A stretch of 64,000 nt of DNA from Hydrogenophaga sp. (GCA_018333605.1 JAGXSV010000083.1:62001-126000), one strand, 5' to 3'. Positions 8,203 through 16,569 are shown, counted from the stretch's first letter. Translations and numbers: made by a program. The notes: generated by a model not told the origin, from the letters alone.

Positions 8203-8373
8203 CCCCTGTGCGCTACAGGCACCCGTAAGTGGATTGAGAGCAAGTGATGGCCCTCACACTCACCACTGGTCATTCTTGCACCTACGCACGAGGCCGGGCT
8301 CGGCCCATATCAGCGGCTTAGAGGGCCCCAAATCCTGGCCGGCAAATGCCAGGTCTGGGATCCTCGATCTGGC

Positions 8374-8685
8374 TTACTTCTTCGCCTTCTCAGCGCGACG
8401 CTTTGCCGCCTTCGGGTCGACCGCATCCTTGAACTTCGCGCCGGCGACGAACTTGGGCAGCGTGGTCGCCGGGATCTTGATCTTGTCGCCTGTCGATGGG
8501 TTCTTACCGGCACGGGCCTCGCGTTTGACGGCCTTGAAGGTACCGAACCCCACCAGCTGAACCGCATCGCCCTTCTTCACGGTGGTCTGAATGGTATCGA
8601 TGAGGGTGTCGAGCACGGCGCCGGCGGCAGCCTTGGACAGTTCGTTCTTGCTGGCCAGGATCTCGACAAGTTCTGCGCGGTTCAT
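8374..8685 (-). CDS. HU-family DNA-binding protein
   Basis: 103 aa. Typical HU/IHF layout: N-terminal MNRAELVEILASKNELSK helices, VQLVGFGTFKAVKREARAGK leading into the beta-arm, GKNPSTGDKIKIPA with the DNA-intercalating Pro, and FVAGAKFKDAV. The C-terminus is extended by a basic Lys/Arg/Ala tail (AAKRRAEKAKK), which is longer than E. coli HU (90 aa). It bends DNA and helps fold the nucleoid; a plasmid copy may buffer host HU or assist transfer or partition complexes. It is divergent from the 8868 gene. Confidence 0.95.
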   Translation of the reverse strand: MNRAELVEILASKNELSKAAAGAVLDTLIDTIQTTVKKGDAVQLVGFGTFKAVKREARAGKNPSTGDKIKIPATTLPKFVAGAKFKDAVDPKAAKRRAEKAKK

Positions 8686-8867
8686 GGTTCAGGTTCTCCA
8701 GTTTGGTTGCGAAACCGCGGGTTATACCACCGGGCTCTTGGCCAGAACCGGCCCAGTCGTCCTGCGCGCCCCTGTCTGCGAGGGGCAAACTCGACCCGCT
8801 CGACATGATCGGTTACACCGGTTATCATTGATACTCTATCCTTCCTCATCTTCACCGGGGGTGATCT

Positions 8868-9533
8868 ATGAACGCAGTGCACGGATACGCAGATGCGGCC
8901 AGCATCAAGACCGGATCACCAAGGGACATCCCACGGTTGGTCAAGGGCATGGTCGCGGATCAGGTGCTGGTGATTCCCCTTGGCAATGCAACGCCCGAAC
9001 GCGCCTCAGAAATCGCACTGACTGTCGGACAAGTCGTGCAACTGGTCGGCCAGAACCTGTCCCGACAAGACTCTTTGGAGGATCTGGTGCTGGCTCTGCT
9101 GCCCAAACGGCCGCCCGAGCCCACGCAGCTGCGGGCCTTGGCCATGCAGGCCAAAGCGCGCAATGCGATCCTGAATAGCGGCGACTGGATGACCGCCAAG
9201 CAGATCGCTGAAGTGGCTCAATTCAGTGCATCGAACCCGAGCGCACAGCCCAGCAAGTGGAAGCGCGAAAAGCGAATTTTCAGCCTCATGCACCGGAGCA
9301 CGGACTACTACCCAGCCTATGGGATGGACCCAGGCACCGCCCGGCCACTCAAGGCTTTGGGCGAGGTGATCAAGGCCTTCGGTAGCGCCAAGGACGACTG
9401 GGGGTTGGCCTACTGGTTCTCCTCAGCGAACAGCTTTCTCGGCGGGAAGCGGCCACAAGACCTGTTGGCCAGCGATCCCAAGGCAGTCCTTGCCGCGGTC
9501 CAGGACGAGCTCGAACCGGTGGCACATGGCTAA
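8868..9533 (+). CDS. ParS/MbcA/Xre-type antitoxin of a RES toxin-antitoxin pair
   Basis: 221 aa, with GGGGGTG as ribosome-binding site. The C-terminus carries the ParS/MbcA-type signature: KALGEVIKAFGSAKDDWGLA, then SANSFLGGKRPQDLLAS and AVLAAVQDELE. The N-terminal half is longer than in minimal antitoxins and contains an unusual MTAKQIAEVAQFSASNPS segment with a helix-turn-helix look. It should bind and neutralise the RES protein encoded 8 bp overlapped downstream, and probably represses the operon. The upstream sequence has direct CGGTTA repeats around 8810-8825 that could be its operator. Confidence 0.8.
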   Translation: MNAVHGYADAASIKTGSPRDIPRLVKGMVADQVLVIPLGNATPERASEIALTVGQVVQLVGQNLSRQDSLEDLVLALLPKRPPEPTQLRALAMQAKARNAILNSGDWMTAKQIAEVAQFSASNPSAQPSKWKREKRIFSLMHRSTDYYPAYGMDPGTARPLKALGEVIKAFGSAKDDWGLAYWFSSANSFLGGKRPQDLLASDPKAVLAAVQDELEPVAHG

Positions 9534-10209
9534 GGGCATTCATTCAGGGGCGGCGCCCTGGCACACCAGGATCACACCATCGCCACCGGTCGCCCCCGCT
9601 GTCACCAGCGTCAAACTGCCCAAGAGCAGCCTCCTTCACAGAGTCCACCTGGCTGACTACGGAGCAACAGTGTTCAACCCGGGTCTTCGAGGCAATGCCC
9701 GCTTCAGCCCCATCGTGAACGCCGGCGGCACGGCAATTCCCACCATGTATGCAGGAAGCACGTTCGCTTGTGCTGCCATGGAGACGGTGTTCCATGATGT
9801 ACCGTTCTGCCAAGGCCTCAAGACCATCGACGAGGCCAAGTTTGCCAGCCAGGTACATTCCACTTTCCTTACCAAGTCCGACCTTCAGTTGGCAGATCTA
9901 CGAAGCATCGCCTTGCGCAAGCTGGGTGTCTCCCGGGAACAGCTGATCGCCACAGAAAAGGACCAGTACCCCTACACCCGCGAGTGGGCTGCAGCCATCC
10001 ACACTGCTTTTCCCGACATCCAGGGGCTATTCTGGATCTCCAGGCAGGACGACGACGCGAAGGCCTACATGTTCTTTGGCGATCGCATCCCTGCGGGCAC
10101 CCTGGTTCAAACCGGCACATCTTGCAGTCTGCTGGATGACAAGAACACCTACGCCGGCTTGCTCGATCTTGCTGAGCGCCTGGACGTGTGCATCGTCCCG
10201 GGAAAATGA
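9526..10209 (+). CDS. RES-domain toxin (NAD+-degrading family)
   Basis: 227 aa from ATG 9526, overlapping the antitoxin gene by 8 bp. RES signatures: LLHRVHLADYGATVFNPG (Arg39), NARFSP, TMYAGSTFACAAMETVFHD with the Tyr and Glu of the active site, and LFWISRQDDDAKAYMFFGDR near the end. Characterised members (MbcT, Res, ParT) use NAD+ or a related substrate and stop growth. Here it forms an antitoxin-toxin pair that probably stabilises the replicon. Toxicity is inferred from family and context only. Confidence 0.85.
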   Translation: MAKGIHSGAAPWHTRITPSPPVAPAVTSVKLPKSSLLHRVHLADYGATVFNPGLRGNARFSPIVNAGGTAIPTMYAGSTFACAAMETVFHDVPFCQGLKTIDEAKFASQVHSTFLTKSDLQLADLRSIALRKLGVSREQLIATEKDQYPYTREWAAAIHTAFPDIQGLFWISRQDDDAKAYMFFGDRIPAGTLVQTGTSCSLLDDKNTYAGLLDLAERLDVCIVPGK

Positions 10210-10613
10210 GACTACCCATGGATCCCGACAGCGCCAACCCGACGGCCTCTCCGATGTCCAAGTCTCTGCAGTCGAAGATTCGGCAAACAAGACTGAACGC
10301 TCCCTTGGAGGTCCCAAAGGCCAGACTCTGTTCTCGGGTGATCATCGCCATGGCCATGGGGCATCCATTGGACGGTCCAGTTCAGGCCCTCAAGTCGGGA
10401 CTTGGCAACAACTGGTCCCCGGTTCTGGCCGTGCAGTTCATGTCCGGCCGGCGCGGGCAGATGGCGGCCCAGTCGGCACCCGATATCGAGCGGGAAGCCA
10501 TCTACCTGGCGCACCTGGTGGCCAAGGAGATCGCTGATCGCCAACCAGTCACCAGGGCAAGGCTGGACGTTCTTCGTCATTTGGCAATCGTCGCCGGCAA
10601 GGACAGTTCATGA
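10206..10613 (+). CDS. hypothetical protein (135 aa)
   Basis: ATG 10206 overlaps the RES gene stop (ATGA) and follows CCGGGAAA; ATG 10218 is an alternative. The N-terminal about 35 residues are polar. Then follows a helical domain (RVIIAMAMGHPLDGPVQALK, AAQSAPDIEREAIYLAHLVA, VTRARLDVLRHLAIVAG). No recognised family. The overlap suggests cotranslation with the toxin-antitoxin pair. Confidence 0.6.
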   Translation: MRLPMDPDSANPTASPMSKSLQSKIRQTRLNAPLEVPKARLCSRVIIAMAMGHPLDGPVQALKSGLGNNWSPVLAVQFMSGRRGQMAAQSAPDIEREAIYLAHLVAKEIADRQPVTRARLDVLRHLAIVAGKDSS

Positions 10614-10843
10614 ACGCTCCTGATGATCATCTGGTTTGGAGCTTGACCGAGGGGAGCACGATCACCTGTCGTCGATCGATGGTGATGCAAGACGGGGGTG
10701 AGGTGGCCTTCAGTGCTGGTCAGGCCTACCGCGTGTCATCCATGCACCCAATCGCTGATCCGCCCTTCGTTCGCGTGCCCGATAACCAGGGGCACTCGCA
10801 CATCCTCACTGCCGAGCACCTTCGAGGTTACTTCGGCTTGTAG
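10610..10843 (+). CDS. hypothetical protein (77 aa)
   Basis: The start ATG overlaps the preceding stop by 4 bp. The sequence is beta-rich (GSTITCRRSMVMQDGGEVAF, AGQAYRVSSMHPI, ILTAEHLRGYFGL), resembling a small SH3- or barrel-like plasmid protein. No signal peptide. Function unknown. Confidence 0.6.
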   Translation: MNAPDDHLVWSLTEGSTITCRRSMVMQDGGEVAFSAGQAYRVSSMHPIADPPFVRVPDNQGHSHILTAEHLRGYFGL

Positions 10844-10871
10844 CCTTCAACCGTCCTGTCGAGAACAGCAC

Positions 10872-11312
10872 ATGCGCCATTCTTTTCCTCCTCCTCAAGA
10901 TGCCCCTGTGGTGGCAGAAAACTCCTCGCAAACACCGTTCACCCAGCGGCTGCTGGAAATTCGCAAGCGCCAGGCGTCTCGCCCGGCGATCGAGGCGGCA
11001 GGACGGCAGGCTCTTCATCGCTTGTTCACGGTGGCCCAAGGCGATACCGGCCAGAGCCGGCGCGTTGCCGCCTTTCTCCTGGGTTGCTACAACGGCGACC
11101 GGTTCCCGTTCGACCTCACCGACTTCCGCTCACTGGATTTCGAGCTCTTCGACGACTGCATGGCTGTTCTGGCAATGGATGCGCAACCGCGGCAGGAGGT
11201 GCACCTCTACTTCGAGAACGGCGGCCAGCGCTTCGAGGAGATGGCCAAGCGGCATGCCATCCCAGATATCTGGCGCATGAACCAGGAGCTGCGCCAGCTC
11301 AAGGGCGAGTAG
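10872..11312 (+). CDS. DUF7673-like hypothetical protein
   Basis: 146 aa from ATG 10872. The core (HRLFTVAQGDTGQSRRVAAF, LLGCYNGDRFPFDLTDFRSL, DCMAVLAMDAQPRQEVHLYF) matches the pattern I recall for a family of small ICE/plasmid proteins annotated DUF7673 (AQxDTGQSRRVAxFLL). It is a cytoplasmic helical protein without a known role. Typical of conjugative elements of gamma- and betaproteobacteria. Confidence 0.7.
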   Translation: MRHSFPPPQDAPVVAENSSQTPFTQRLLEIRKRQASRPAIEAAGRQALHRLFTVAQGDTGQSRRVAAFLLGCYNGDRFPFDLTDFRSLDFELFDDCMAVLAMDAQPRQEVHLYFENGGQRFEEMAKRHAIPDIWRMNQELRQLKGE

Positions 11313-11423
11313 CCCGCATCCGGTTCACACCGGCGCCACCTGGGGCCCACGGGCCACAAGTCGTCAGGATCTCGCAGCACTCGCGCGTATTGACCTGCGA
11401 GGAATCGCTGCTACCGTAGGTGT

Positions 11424-12041
11424 ATGACGTCTCTCGCTTCCCTTCTGGCCATACCGCCACTCTCCAAGCTCCAGCTCCAGAGCCAAGCTGTTTTGCGCGA
11501 GGCGGCTATCGCCTCACCTGGTTTCATCGAGCTTCCGTTCTGGTTCTCCCAGTGCGTTGTTGGGGATCAGCTGGAGATCCGATCCCCGGGCGGCTATGTG
11601 GCCAGGGTCAGTCCTGGTGACATTTGCGACATCGTGCCGGCTGACCCGGTTGTGGTTCAGGCCATGCCGCGCCACGTGCTGGTCCAGCGGCAAAAGCTGC
11701 CAGTTCGGGAGCGCCAGACCGAACCTGGCCCGGAGTGCTACCGGCCGGCCTACCTGATGTGGGTCATGAAGGACCGGTGGAACCGCCTGGATGCCGCTTT
11801 TGTGCGCTTCCTGGATGGGACACTCAATGAAGAGGCTGGTCCGCAGCAGGCCCCCCTCGACACGGCGTCACATCAGCTCCTGCGCTCAATCGCTCGCCGC
11901 GACAGGATGCCGGTGGCCTCTCGTGCTGGTCGAGCCTCATGGAGCGCCGTCACTCGGGAGCTTGCAACCCACCGAGAGGCACGCAAGGCCTCAAGGAAGT
12001 TCTTTGCGGCGGCGCTGTCGTCTTCCTCAGGCTGCGCCTAG
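11424..12041 (+). CDS. hypothetical protein (205 aa)
   Basis: Starts MTSLASLLAIPPLSKLQLQS. The middle is beta-rich (CVVGDQLEIRSPGGYVARVS, PGDICDIVPADPVVVQ), followed by LMWVMKDRWNRLDAAFVRFL and a basic Ser/Ala/Arg-rich C-terminus. No transmembrane segment. The 111 bp before it carry no obvious gene. Family not recognised. Confidence 0.6.
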   Translation: MTSLASLLAIPPLSKLQLQSQAVLREAAIASPGFIELPFWFSQCVVGDQLEIRSPGGYVARVSPGDICDIVPADPVVVQAMPRHVLVQRQKLPVRERQTEPGPECYRPAYLMWVMKDRWNRLDAAFVRFLDGTLNEEAGPQQAPLDTASHQLLRSIARRDRMPVASRAGRASWSAVTRELATHREARKASRKFFAAALSSSSGCA

Positions 12042-12130
12042 CAAGTCGCTGCCAGGGATTTGGAATCCTGCTTTTGGTATCAGCCCATAAATTACTGGAC
12101 CGTTTTCAAGCTTCTCAACCGGGAATCAAC

Positions 12131-12517
12131 ATGCGCCTGCTATTCCTTTCACTTGTCGCCGTATACGTTGCGTCGATCATCTCCAACGGTCTGTCAAGTG
12201 ATGCCAATGTGGCACTGGAAATCGGTCGGCATGAAGCACAATCCAAGCTCGACGAAGAGCAGCGTGATATTCTGGCCCGCCTTGAGGCGAAAAGAGATGC
12301 CAAGGTGTCCGAGTTCGTGCAAGACTGGCGCAGGGCATACCCAGCCGTCAGTGCAGAGCGACTGCAAGAATTGCGGCTGATCGAGCAGAAGGTCAACAAC
12401 GACATCACCGTCGCCGCTGATTTCACTATCGCGGCCAAGCAGAAGAAAGCTGACCGGCTAAACGATGCCATCGCGGTACCCTTCGGCCGCAAGTTCGAGG
12501 CCAATCCAGGGATGTAG
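12131..12517 (+). CDS. exported or membrane-anchored coiled-coil protein (128 aa)
   Basis: From ATG 12131: an N-terminal signal or anchor (MRLLFLSLVAVYVASIISNG), then a long charged helix (GRHEAQSKLDEEQRDILARL, EAKRDAKVSEFVQDWRRAYP) that looks like a coiled coil in the periplasm. The adjacent downstream gene also encodes a membrane protein. Function unknown. Confidence 0.6.
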   Translation: MRLLFLSLVAVYVASIISNGLSSDANVALEIGRHEAQSKLDEEQRDILARLEAKRDAKVSEFVQDWRRAYPAVSAERLQELRLIEQKVNNDITVAADFTIAAKQKKADRLNDAIAVPFGRKFEANPGM

Positions 12518-12527
12518 CGGAGCTACT

Positions 12528-12791
12528 ATGGTCGAAGTTCAGTCACTTTTATCGGTCCTCTGGTGGTTCCCATACATCACCATGTTTTTCGCCGCTGGCT
12601 GCATAGCTGCAGGCCTTTGGCACGCCTACAGCTGCCTTCGGATTTGGAGAAGCCGTGGCACACCGGTATCCGATCCCATCGTTGCCGAGGTCCTTGAAGG
12701 GGTCAAGCCTCCGCCATATGCCTTCTACTCGGCCTTTTGGTGTGTTGCAGGCATCGTTCTAACTGGCCTGACCATCATGTTGTGGCACTGA
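12528..12791 (+). CDS. small two-helix membrane protein (87 aa)
   Basis: ATG 12528 follows GCGGAGC. Two transmembrane helices are clear: VLWWFPYITMFFAAGCIAAG and FWCVAGIVLTGLTIMLWH, with a cytosolic or periplasmic loop of about 40 residues. It lies 10 bp after the coiled-coil gene and probably in its operon. No family recognised. Confidence 0.6.
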   Translation: MVEVQSLLSVLWWFPYITMFFAAGCIAAGLWHAYSCLRIWRSRGTPVSDPIVAEVLEGVKPPPYAFYSAFWCVAGIVLTGLTIMLWH

Positions 12792-12813
12792 GGACGAAAC
12801 AGCCAGAGCACCC

Positions 12814-13653
12814 CTAATCCTTTTCCGGATCCCCTCCAGCCTCATCTGAGGCCGCTACGCCGGCCGGTTCCGTGGCCGAAAATGAGGTCTGCTCCACGGA
12901 AACGAACAGGGATCCGCAGGTCATGCACATCGCCGCGAGCGACGGCTTGCCCCACAGGTTATTCCCACACGAGCAGCGGAACTTGGATCTGGTCTGCTTC
13001 TTTGCCTGAACGCCAGGTGTCAGGCCCTGTGTGACCACCATACTGGCTACCAGCGGGGAGGCTGCTATGGGTGGGGCACCACCGCCTACAGCGGGGCTCA
13101 ACGAAACAGACTCGGCCTGGCCACCAGCGGCGACATGCGAAGGCGCTGGGAAGCGGTCAAACCAGCTCAGGCGAAAGTCGGCCGTAATCAGCCGCTCGCA
13201 GGACTGCAGGAAACGACCTCCTTCCAAGGCGTAGTCGGCGACACGATCTCCAGTGCGTTTCCCCCCAGGCCTCCCGGTCGAAGATGGCATCAGACCAATC
13301 GACTCCATCTTGTCCGCCCATTGGCGGTTGTGGTACCGCGTGCGGCCGACGTCCCCGAAGTGGGCCTGCCATAGGTGCACCATTTCATGGACCATTGTCT
13401 GCATTGTCTCTACCAGTGGCACCACGCCGAAGTAGCATGGGTTCATCGCGATTTCATCCGTCGTACCACCCATCAAATTCGCGAACCTCTTGTGCGAGAA
13501 GTAGCCGAACGATCTTTTCTCTCGCTGCAGGGTGATCAGGCACGACGGCAGCTGCCCGTCGAAGAGTTCCGAGTTGAAATGATCGAACGCCCGCTGAAGC
13601 TCTTCGTAGTTCTGCAGGGTTGGACTCGTGTCCTCAGGGATGGCGTGAGTCAT
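12814..13653 (-). CDS. SprT-like zinc metalloprotease-fold protein
   Basis: 279 aa from ATG 13653. The N-terminal SprT domain includes ELQRAFDHFNSELFDGQLPS, the zinc/catalytic motif VHEMVHLWQAHFG (HExxH-like HEMVH) near residue 90, and TRYHNRQWADKMESIGLMPS with the third ligand region. After a Pro/Ala/Ser-rich linker a C-terminal zinc ribbon follows (FRCSCGNNLWGKPSLAAMCM then TCG). SprT/Spartan-like proteins process DNA-protein crosslinks in eukaryotes; bacterial plasmid versions are uncharacterised. A 16-bp inverted repeat sits just upstream of the start. Confidence 0.85.
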   Translation of the reverse strand: MTHAIPEDTSPTLQNYEELQRAFDHFNSELFDGQLPSCLITLQREKRSFGYFSHKRFANLMGGTTDEIAMNPCYFGVVPLVETMQTMVHEMVHLWQAHFGDVGRTRYHNRQWADKMESIGLMPSSTGRPGGKRTGDRVADYALEGGRFLQSCERLITADFRLSWFDRFPAPSHVAAGGQAESVSLSPAVGGGAPPIAASPLVASMVVTQGLTPGVQAKKQTRSKFRCSCGNNLWGKPSLAAMCMTCGSLFVSVEQTSFSATEPAGVAASDEAGGDPEKD

Positions 13654-13657
13654 CTTT

Positions 13658-13673
13658 TGTATTGCACAATACA
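13658..13673. promoter_or_regulatory. inverted repeat, putative operator of the SprT-like gene
   Basis: TGTATTG-CA-CAATACA is a perfect 7+7 bp inverted repeat located 4 bp upstream of the SprT-like start codon on the minus strand. A protein bound here would cover the ribosome-binding and initiation region. The repressor is unknown. In RNA the same sequence could form a short hairpin next to the start codon. Confidence 0.55.
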
Positions 13674-13722
13674 CTAATTATGAGAAGGCCCGGTCCATCG
13701 GTGGCAGGTCTTCTTGCGGCTA

Positions 13723-15015
13723 TCACAGAGCGGACAAATTTGTCCGCTCCTGTCGCTTCCCAGGAAACGCTGGCATAGGGACCCCTTGCGATGCGTTCCA
13801 TTCCCAGGTCATCCTCCCTTCCTCACGGTAGATCCTGGTCTTCTCACGTTTCCTCGCAAGGTATTCCGGCGTTTGCATGCCGTACACCTCCATCACCACA
13901 CCGCCAGGGGTTGCGTCCGTCAGGACGAAGTCAGGGTGTGTCTGGGCAGAATGGTCGTATCTGAGCGGCTTGTAGAAAGACCTCACCTGGCGGACAAGAG
14001 CCTCTGCCACGGTCCGCTCATACCGGCTATCGACAGGGATGTAGTCGTCGCTAAGGTCCATCCAGGCACCGTAGACCCAGTTGAAGTTTCCCTCGCGACT
14101 GGCCTGCACCCCTGCCATCAGGAATGCCTTCGCTGCCGGGGCCGACTCTTCCGCCTTGCCGCCAATCCATTGCGTGACGGATGGCCAGCTACGTTGGAGG
14201 CGATCCATGGAACTGGTTGTGAGCCAGATCGGTCGGTCATCGGGTAGCCCCTTCAGCCGCAGGCCGTACCCGTAGGCGCTCTGGAAAATGTTCCGGACCT
14301 CGCCAGAGACCATCAAGACCGGGCGGCGGCCATGGTGCTCTTGGGACTGAAGGTGCATGTACATCATGTCCATTGCTTCGCGCTTTCGCGTCATCGCCGT
14401 AGCGTCAAGGTGAGCGTCAGGTACGAACCACCGCTCCGAGGCTGGTTTGCCGGCGATCGCAAGCTCTTGAACCTCCTGCGCCAGCTTGTTGTACACGGAG
14501 CTCAGTCGGCGCTGCACCTGGCCAGCATCGGCCCCCCAGGCATTGAGTCCGGCTCGTTCCCACACGAGGTGCAACAGCCCGAGCAGCGATAACTCTCCAC
14601 GGCCTGGCACACCAGACTGTGGCAACGGCCGTCCTTCTGCCTTCCCGTCGCCGCCACCAGCACCGACTACCGTGCTCAACGGAACATCCAGATGGACGTC
14701 AAGTAGCCCAGAGCCGAGCTTCTGCAGAGCGTTACGGCGGTCGCCGAGCTTCGGCCCGCGTCTTTCGTTTCCTCCATGGCTTTCACAGGTCGGATGGTGG
14801 TCTTGCCCGCTGTTTGGCATCCGCTTCAGGAACAACACCCGACCCATCTCTGCGACAACCATTGGCAACGCCCTAGCCTGCCCCTGACATAGGCACTCCG
14901 GGCGCACGCCACTTCTCACCGCCCTCCCCAATAGACGTTGCCACCTATCAGGGTCGTCCTCGCGAACGGTGCGATGGAGCACCACCCCAGCGATGCGCAC
15001 GAGATCTCGACTCAT
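13723..15015 (-). CDS. DUF1173 family protein
   Basis: 430 aa from ATG 15015 (an earlier in-frame ATG lies at 15039). Family features: an N-terminal RPECLCQGQARALPMVVAEM and FLKRMPNSGQDHHPTC metal-binding-like segment (Cys/His), a middle helical domain, and a C-terminal domain with DDYIPVDSRYERTVAEALVR, THPDFVL and GVVMEVYGM. The latter resembles a restriction-endonuclease-like fold. DUF1173 proteins are found on conjugative elements with no known function. The last residues (ERTNLSAL) are encoded by palindrome copy 1. Confidence 0.8.
   Translation of the reverse strand: MSRDLVRIAGVVLHRTVREDDPDRWQRLLGRAVRSGVRPECLCQGQARALPMVVAEMGRVLFLKRMPNSGQDHHPTCESHGGNERRGPKLGDRRNALQKLGSGLLDVHLDVPLSTVVGAGGGDGKAEGRPLPQSGVPGRGELSLLGLLHLVWERAGLNAWGADAGQVQRRLSSVYNKLAQEVQELAIAGKPASERWFVPDAHLDATAMTRKREAMDMMYMHLQSQEHHGRRPVLMVSGEVRNIFQSAYGYGLRLKGLPDDRPIWLTTSSMDRLQRSWPSVTQWIGGKAEESAPAAKAFLMAGVQASREGNFNWVYGAWMDLSDDYIPVDSRYERTVAEALVRQVRSFYKPLRYDHSAQTHPDFVLTDATPGGVVMEVYGMQTPEYLARKREKTRIYREEGRMTWEWNASQGVPMPAFPGKRQERTNLSAL
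13728..13749. repeat. 22-bp perfect palindrome, copy 1 of 4
   Basis: Half-site GAGCGGACAAA followed by its exact complement TTTGTCCGCTC. This copy lies inside the last codons of the DUF1173 gene and about 75 bp upstream of the SprT-like start. The same palindrome recurs at 38134, 38179 and 54718. It is a candidate operator or structural element. Confidence 0.85.
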
Positions 15016-15845
15016 TCCTCGCCACTCCAATACCGGCACTAGGGAACAACCAAAGTGCCCCTAGGCCGCAGCCAACTTCTCTCACACAAACGCACGGTAC
15101 TTAAACGAATTCGGTTTGACAGCAAGCCTGTGCCACAGCTTGCCGCCCCTGGACCTCACGGCACCCAGGTTGGACGAGCGTTCCGAAGAACTATCCCATT
15201 CCAGTAGGACCTTCACGCGACCCAATCGCATGCGTATCCCTCCAATGAGGGCCGGGGGACGCATGAGCCCCCTGTCTTGTTCGCGAGATGGCGTTACGCA
15301 CCTCACAGCTCCGACCGCATCGGAGATGACCATTCCCACTCTGGATATCCACCAACCAAGGTGACCATCTCCAGCGCCCGGTGCTACCCGGCAGGTCAGA
15401 ACTCAAAGCTCGTGTTCAACGATAAGCAGCCTCGGCAACCGCCAGAAAACCCACTGAATTCCAACATTCAGTAAACCATTCTGTATGCCTTCAGCCACTT
15501 ACACAATCGCGTAACCCATTGCCACACATAGCTTTTTTGCCATGTTTTTGACACTCTGTATGGTTCTAAACTTGAATTCTGTAGGACCCAAGAGAAGCCG
15601 GCACCACATGGGCCAGCAAAAAAACCAGCGTTGGAGCTGGTTGGGGTCGGTTCAAAGCGGTGACCACGGCAGTGGTCCTCCTGATCTTCCCGCAGAAGCG
15701 GCGTTGGTGATCAGTGCCCCTTTGGGCGTAGGGCGAGTCTAGCACCAGCCAAGTTCGAATGCGAGGCTTGAATGCTCATGTTTTCGCCCACGCATTCAAC
15801 CGTGAACTCACGGCGCTGTAGGGGAGACTTTCTCGGTCTCCATGG
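15016..15845. other. intergenic region upstream of the partition locus
   Basis: About 830 bp without a convincing gene. It becomes A/T-rich around 15440-15600. There is a 7-bp inverted repeat ACTGAAT/ATTCAGT at 15453-15472, hairpin-capable segments near 15625-15645 and 15660-15680, a 14-bp inverted repeat CCGTGA-AC-TCACGG at 15800-15813, and a TTGACA at 15548 without a good -10. Short ORFs here (for example 15082-15339, minus strand) are of doubtful coding status. The layout suggests a regulatory or origin/centromere region. Confidence 0.5.
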
Positions 15846-15978
15846 CCGGAAACCGGCAACGCGTACCGGATTTCGGTAGGCATTCCCAGAAGGCGTCAAG
15901 AACAACCGGAACTCGGCATGCTGCACCGCCTCCCGGCATTTTTTACCGGAAATCGGCAACGGGACACGGAAATCGGCA
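15846..15978 (+). repeat. seven 20-bp-phased iterons, putative centromere (parC-like)
   Basis: A 13-bp motif with best form CCGGAAATCGGCA recurs at starts 15846, 15866, 15886, 15906, 15926, 15946 and 15966, exactly 20 bp apart. Copies 1, 2, 4, 6 and 7 are close to consensus; copies 3 (CCAGAAGGCGTCA) and 5 (CCGCCTCCCGGCA) are degenerate. The core is partly dyadic (CCG...CGG). The array ends 29 bp before the ParR-like start. Regular iterons before a ParR/ParM operon match the design of ParMRC centromeres. An origin-type iteron array is the alternative. Confidence 0.8.
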
Positions 15979-16007
15979 TTGGTTCAATCCCTGAACGAAC
16001 ACTCCTC

Positions 16008-16544
16008 ATGAAGTTTCGAATCACTTTCACCAGGACCGAGATCGCTTTGACTCCGGTGTTTCTTCGTCTCGCCTGCCAAGAAGAGGGGCGCAGGACACGG
16101 GCCGTCAGATACGCCTTACCCATGCTTTTGGAGACAGGCCGCCTGCCGGGGTGGTTCACCTCCATGCCAACGTCACCAGATCCATCCTCAACGCCTCGCT
16201 CCTTGACGGTTCGAATCAGTCTCGCGTCGTCGGATCCGAGCGAGCAGTGGGTGATCAATCGCTTGAGTTCCATGACCGAGTCGGACCGTGCAACATGGAT
16301 CAAGACACTCATGGCCAAGAGCTTAGACGTACAGCCCAACTCCACAAGTTCGCTGGCCGACGCCACCCCACTCCGCCTGCCGATGACTCCACGATCCGTT
16401 GAAGCCCCCGCTATTGGTAGCCAGGACATCGTTGGAGCTTCAGACGCACCTCATTCACAGCGAGACAACCCAGCACGCCAACAGCTCTTTCGCAACGCGC
16501 TCAAAACGTTCCAGGTGACGCTGGGTGACGCACAAGACAACTGA
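16008..16544 (+). CDS. ParR/StbB-like centromere-binding adaptor
   Basis: 178 aa from ATG 16008. A ribbon-helix-helix-like stretch lies in the middle: SLTVRISLASSDPSEQWVIN, RLSSMTESDRATWIKTLMAK. This resembles the ParR/StbB pattern RISL-(x)n-DxxEQxxI-(x)n-RxxWI. The N-terminal segment MKFRITFTRTEIALTPVFLR could be a second such unit. The Ser/Pro-rich tail ends QQLFRNALKTFQ, possibly the ParM-binding end. The position between the iterons and parM supports the role: it would bind the iterons and cap ParM filaments. The assignment is inferred from pattern and context. Confidence 0.65.
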   Translation: MKFRITFTRTEIALTPVFLRLACQEEGRRTRAVRYALPMLLETGRLPGWFTSMPTSPDPSSTPRSLTVRISLASSDPSEQWVINRLSSMTESDRATWIKTLMAKSLDVQPNSTSSLADATPLRLPMTPRSVEAPAIGSQDIVGASDAPHSQRDNPARQQLFRNALKTFQVTLGDAQDN

Positions 16545-16569
16545 ATCACATCACTGGAGAAGCACACTC

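Noticed and set aside
15542-15742. 66-aa ORF in the region upstream of parR
   Set aside because: No RBS, low-complexity C-terminal part, and it runs through hairpin-capable regulatory sequence.
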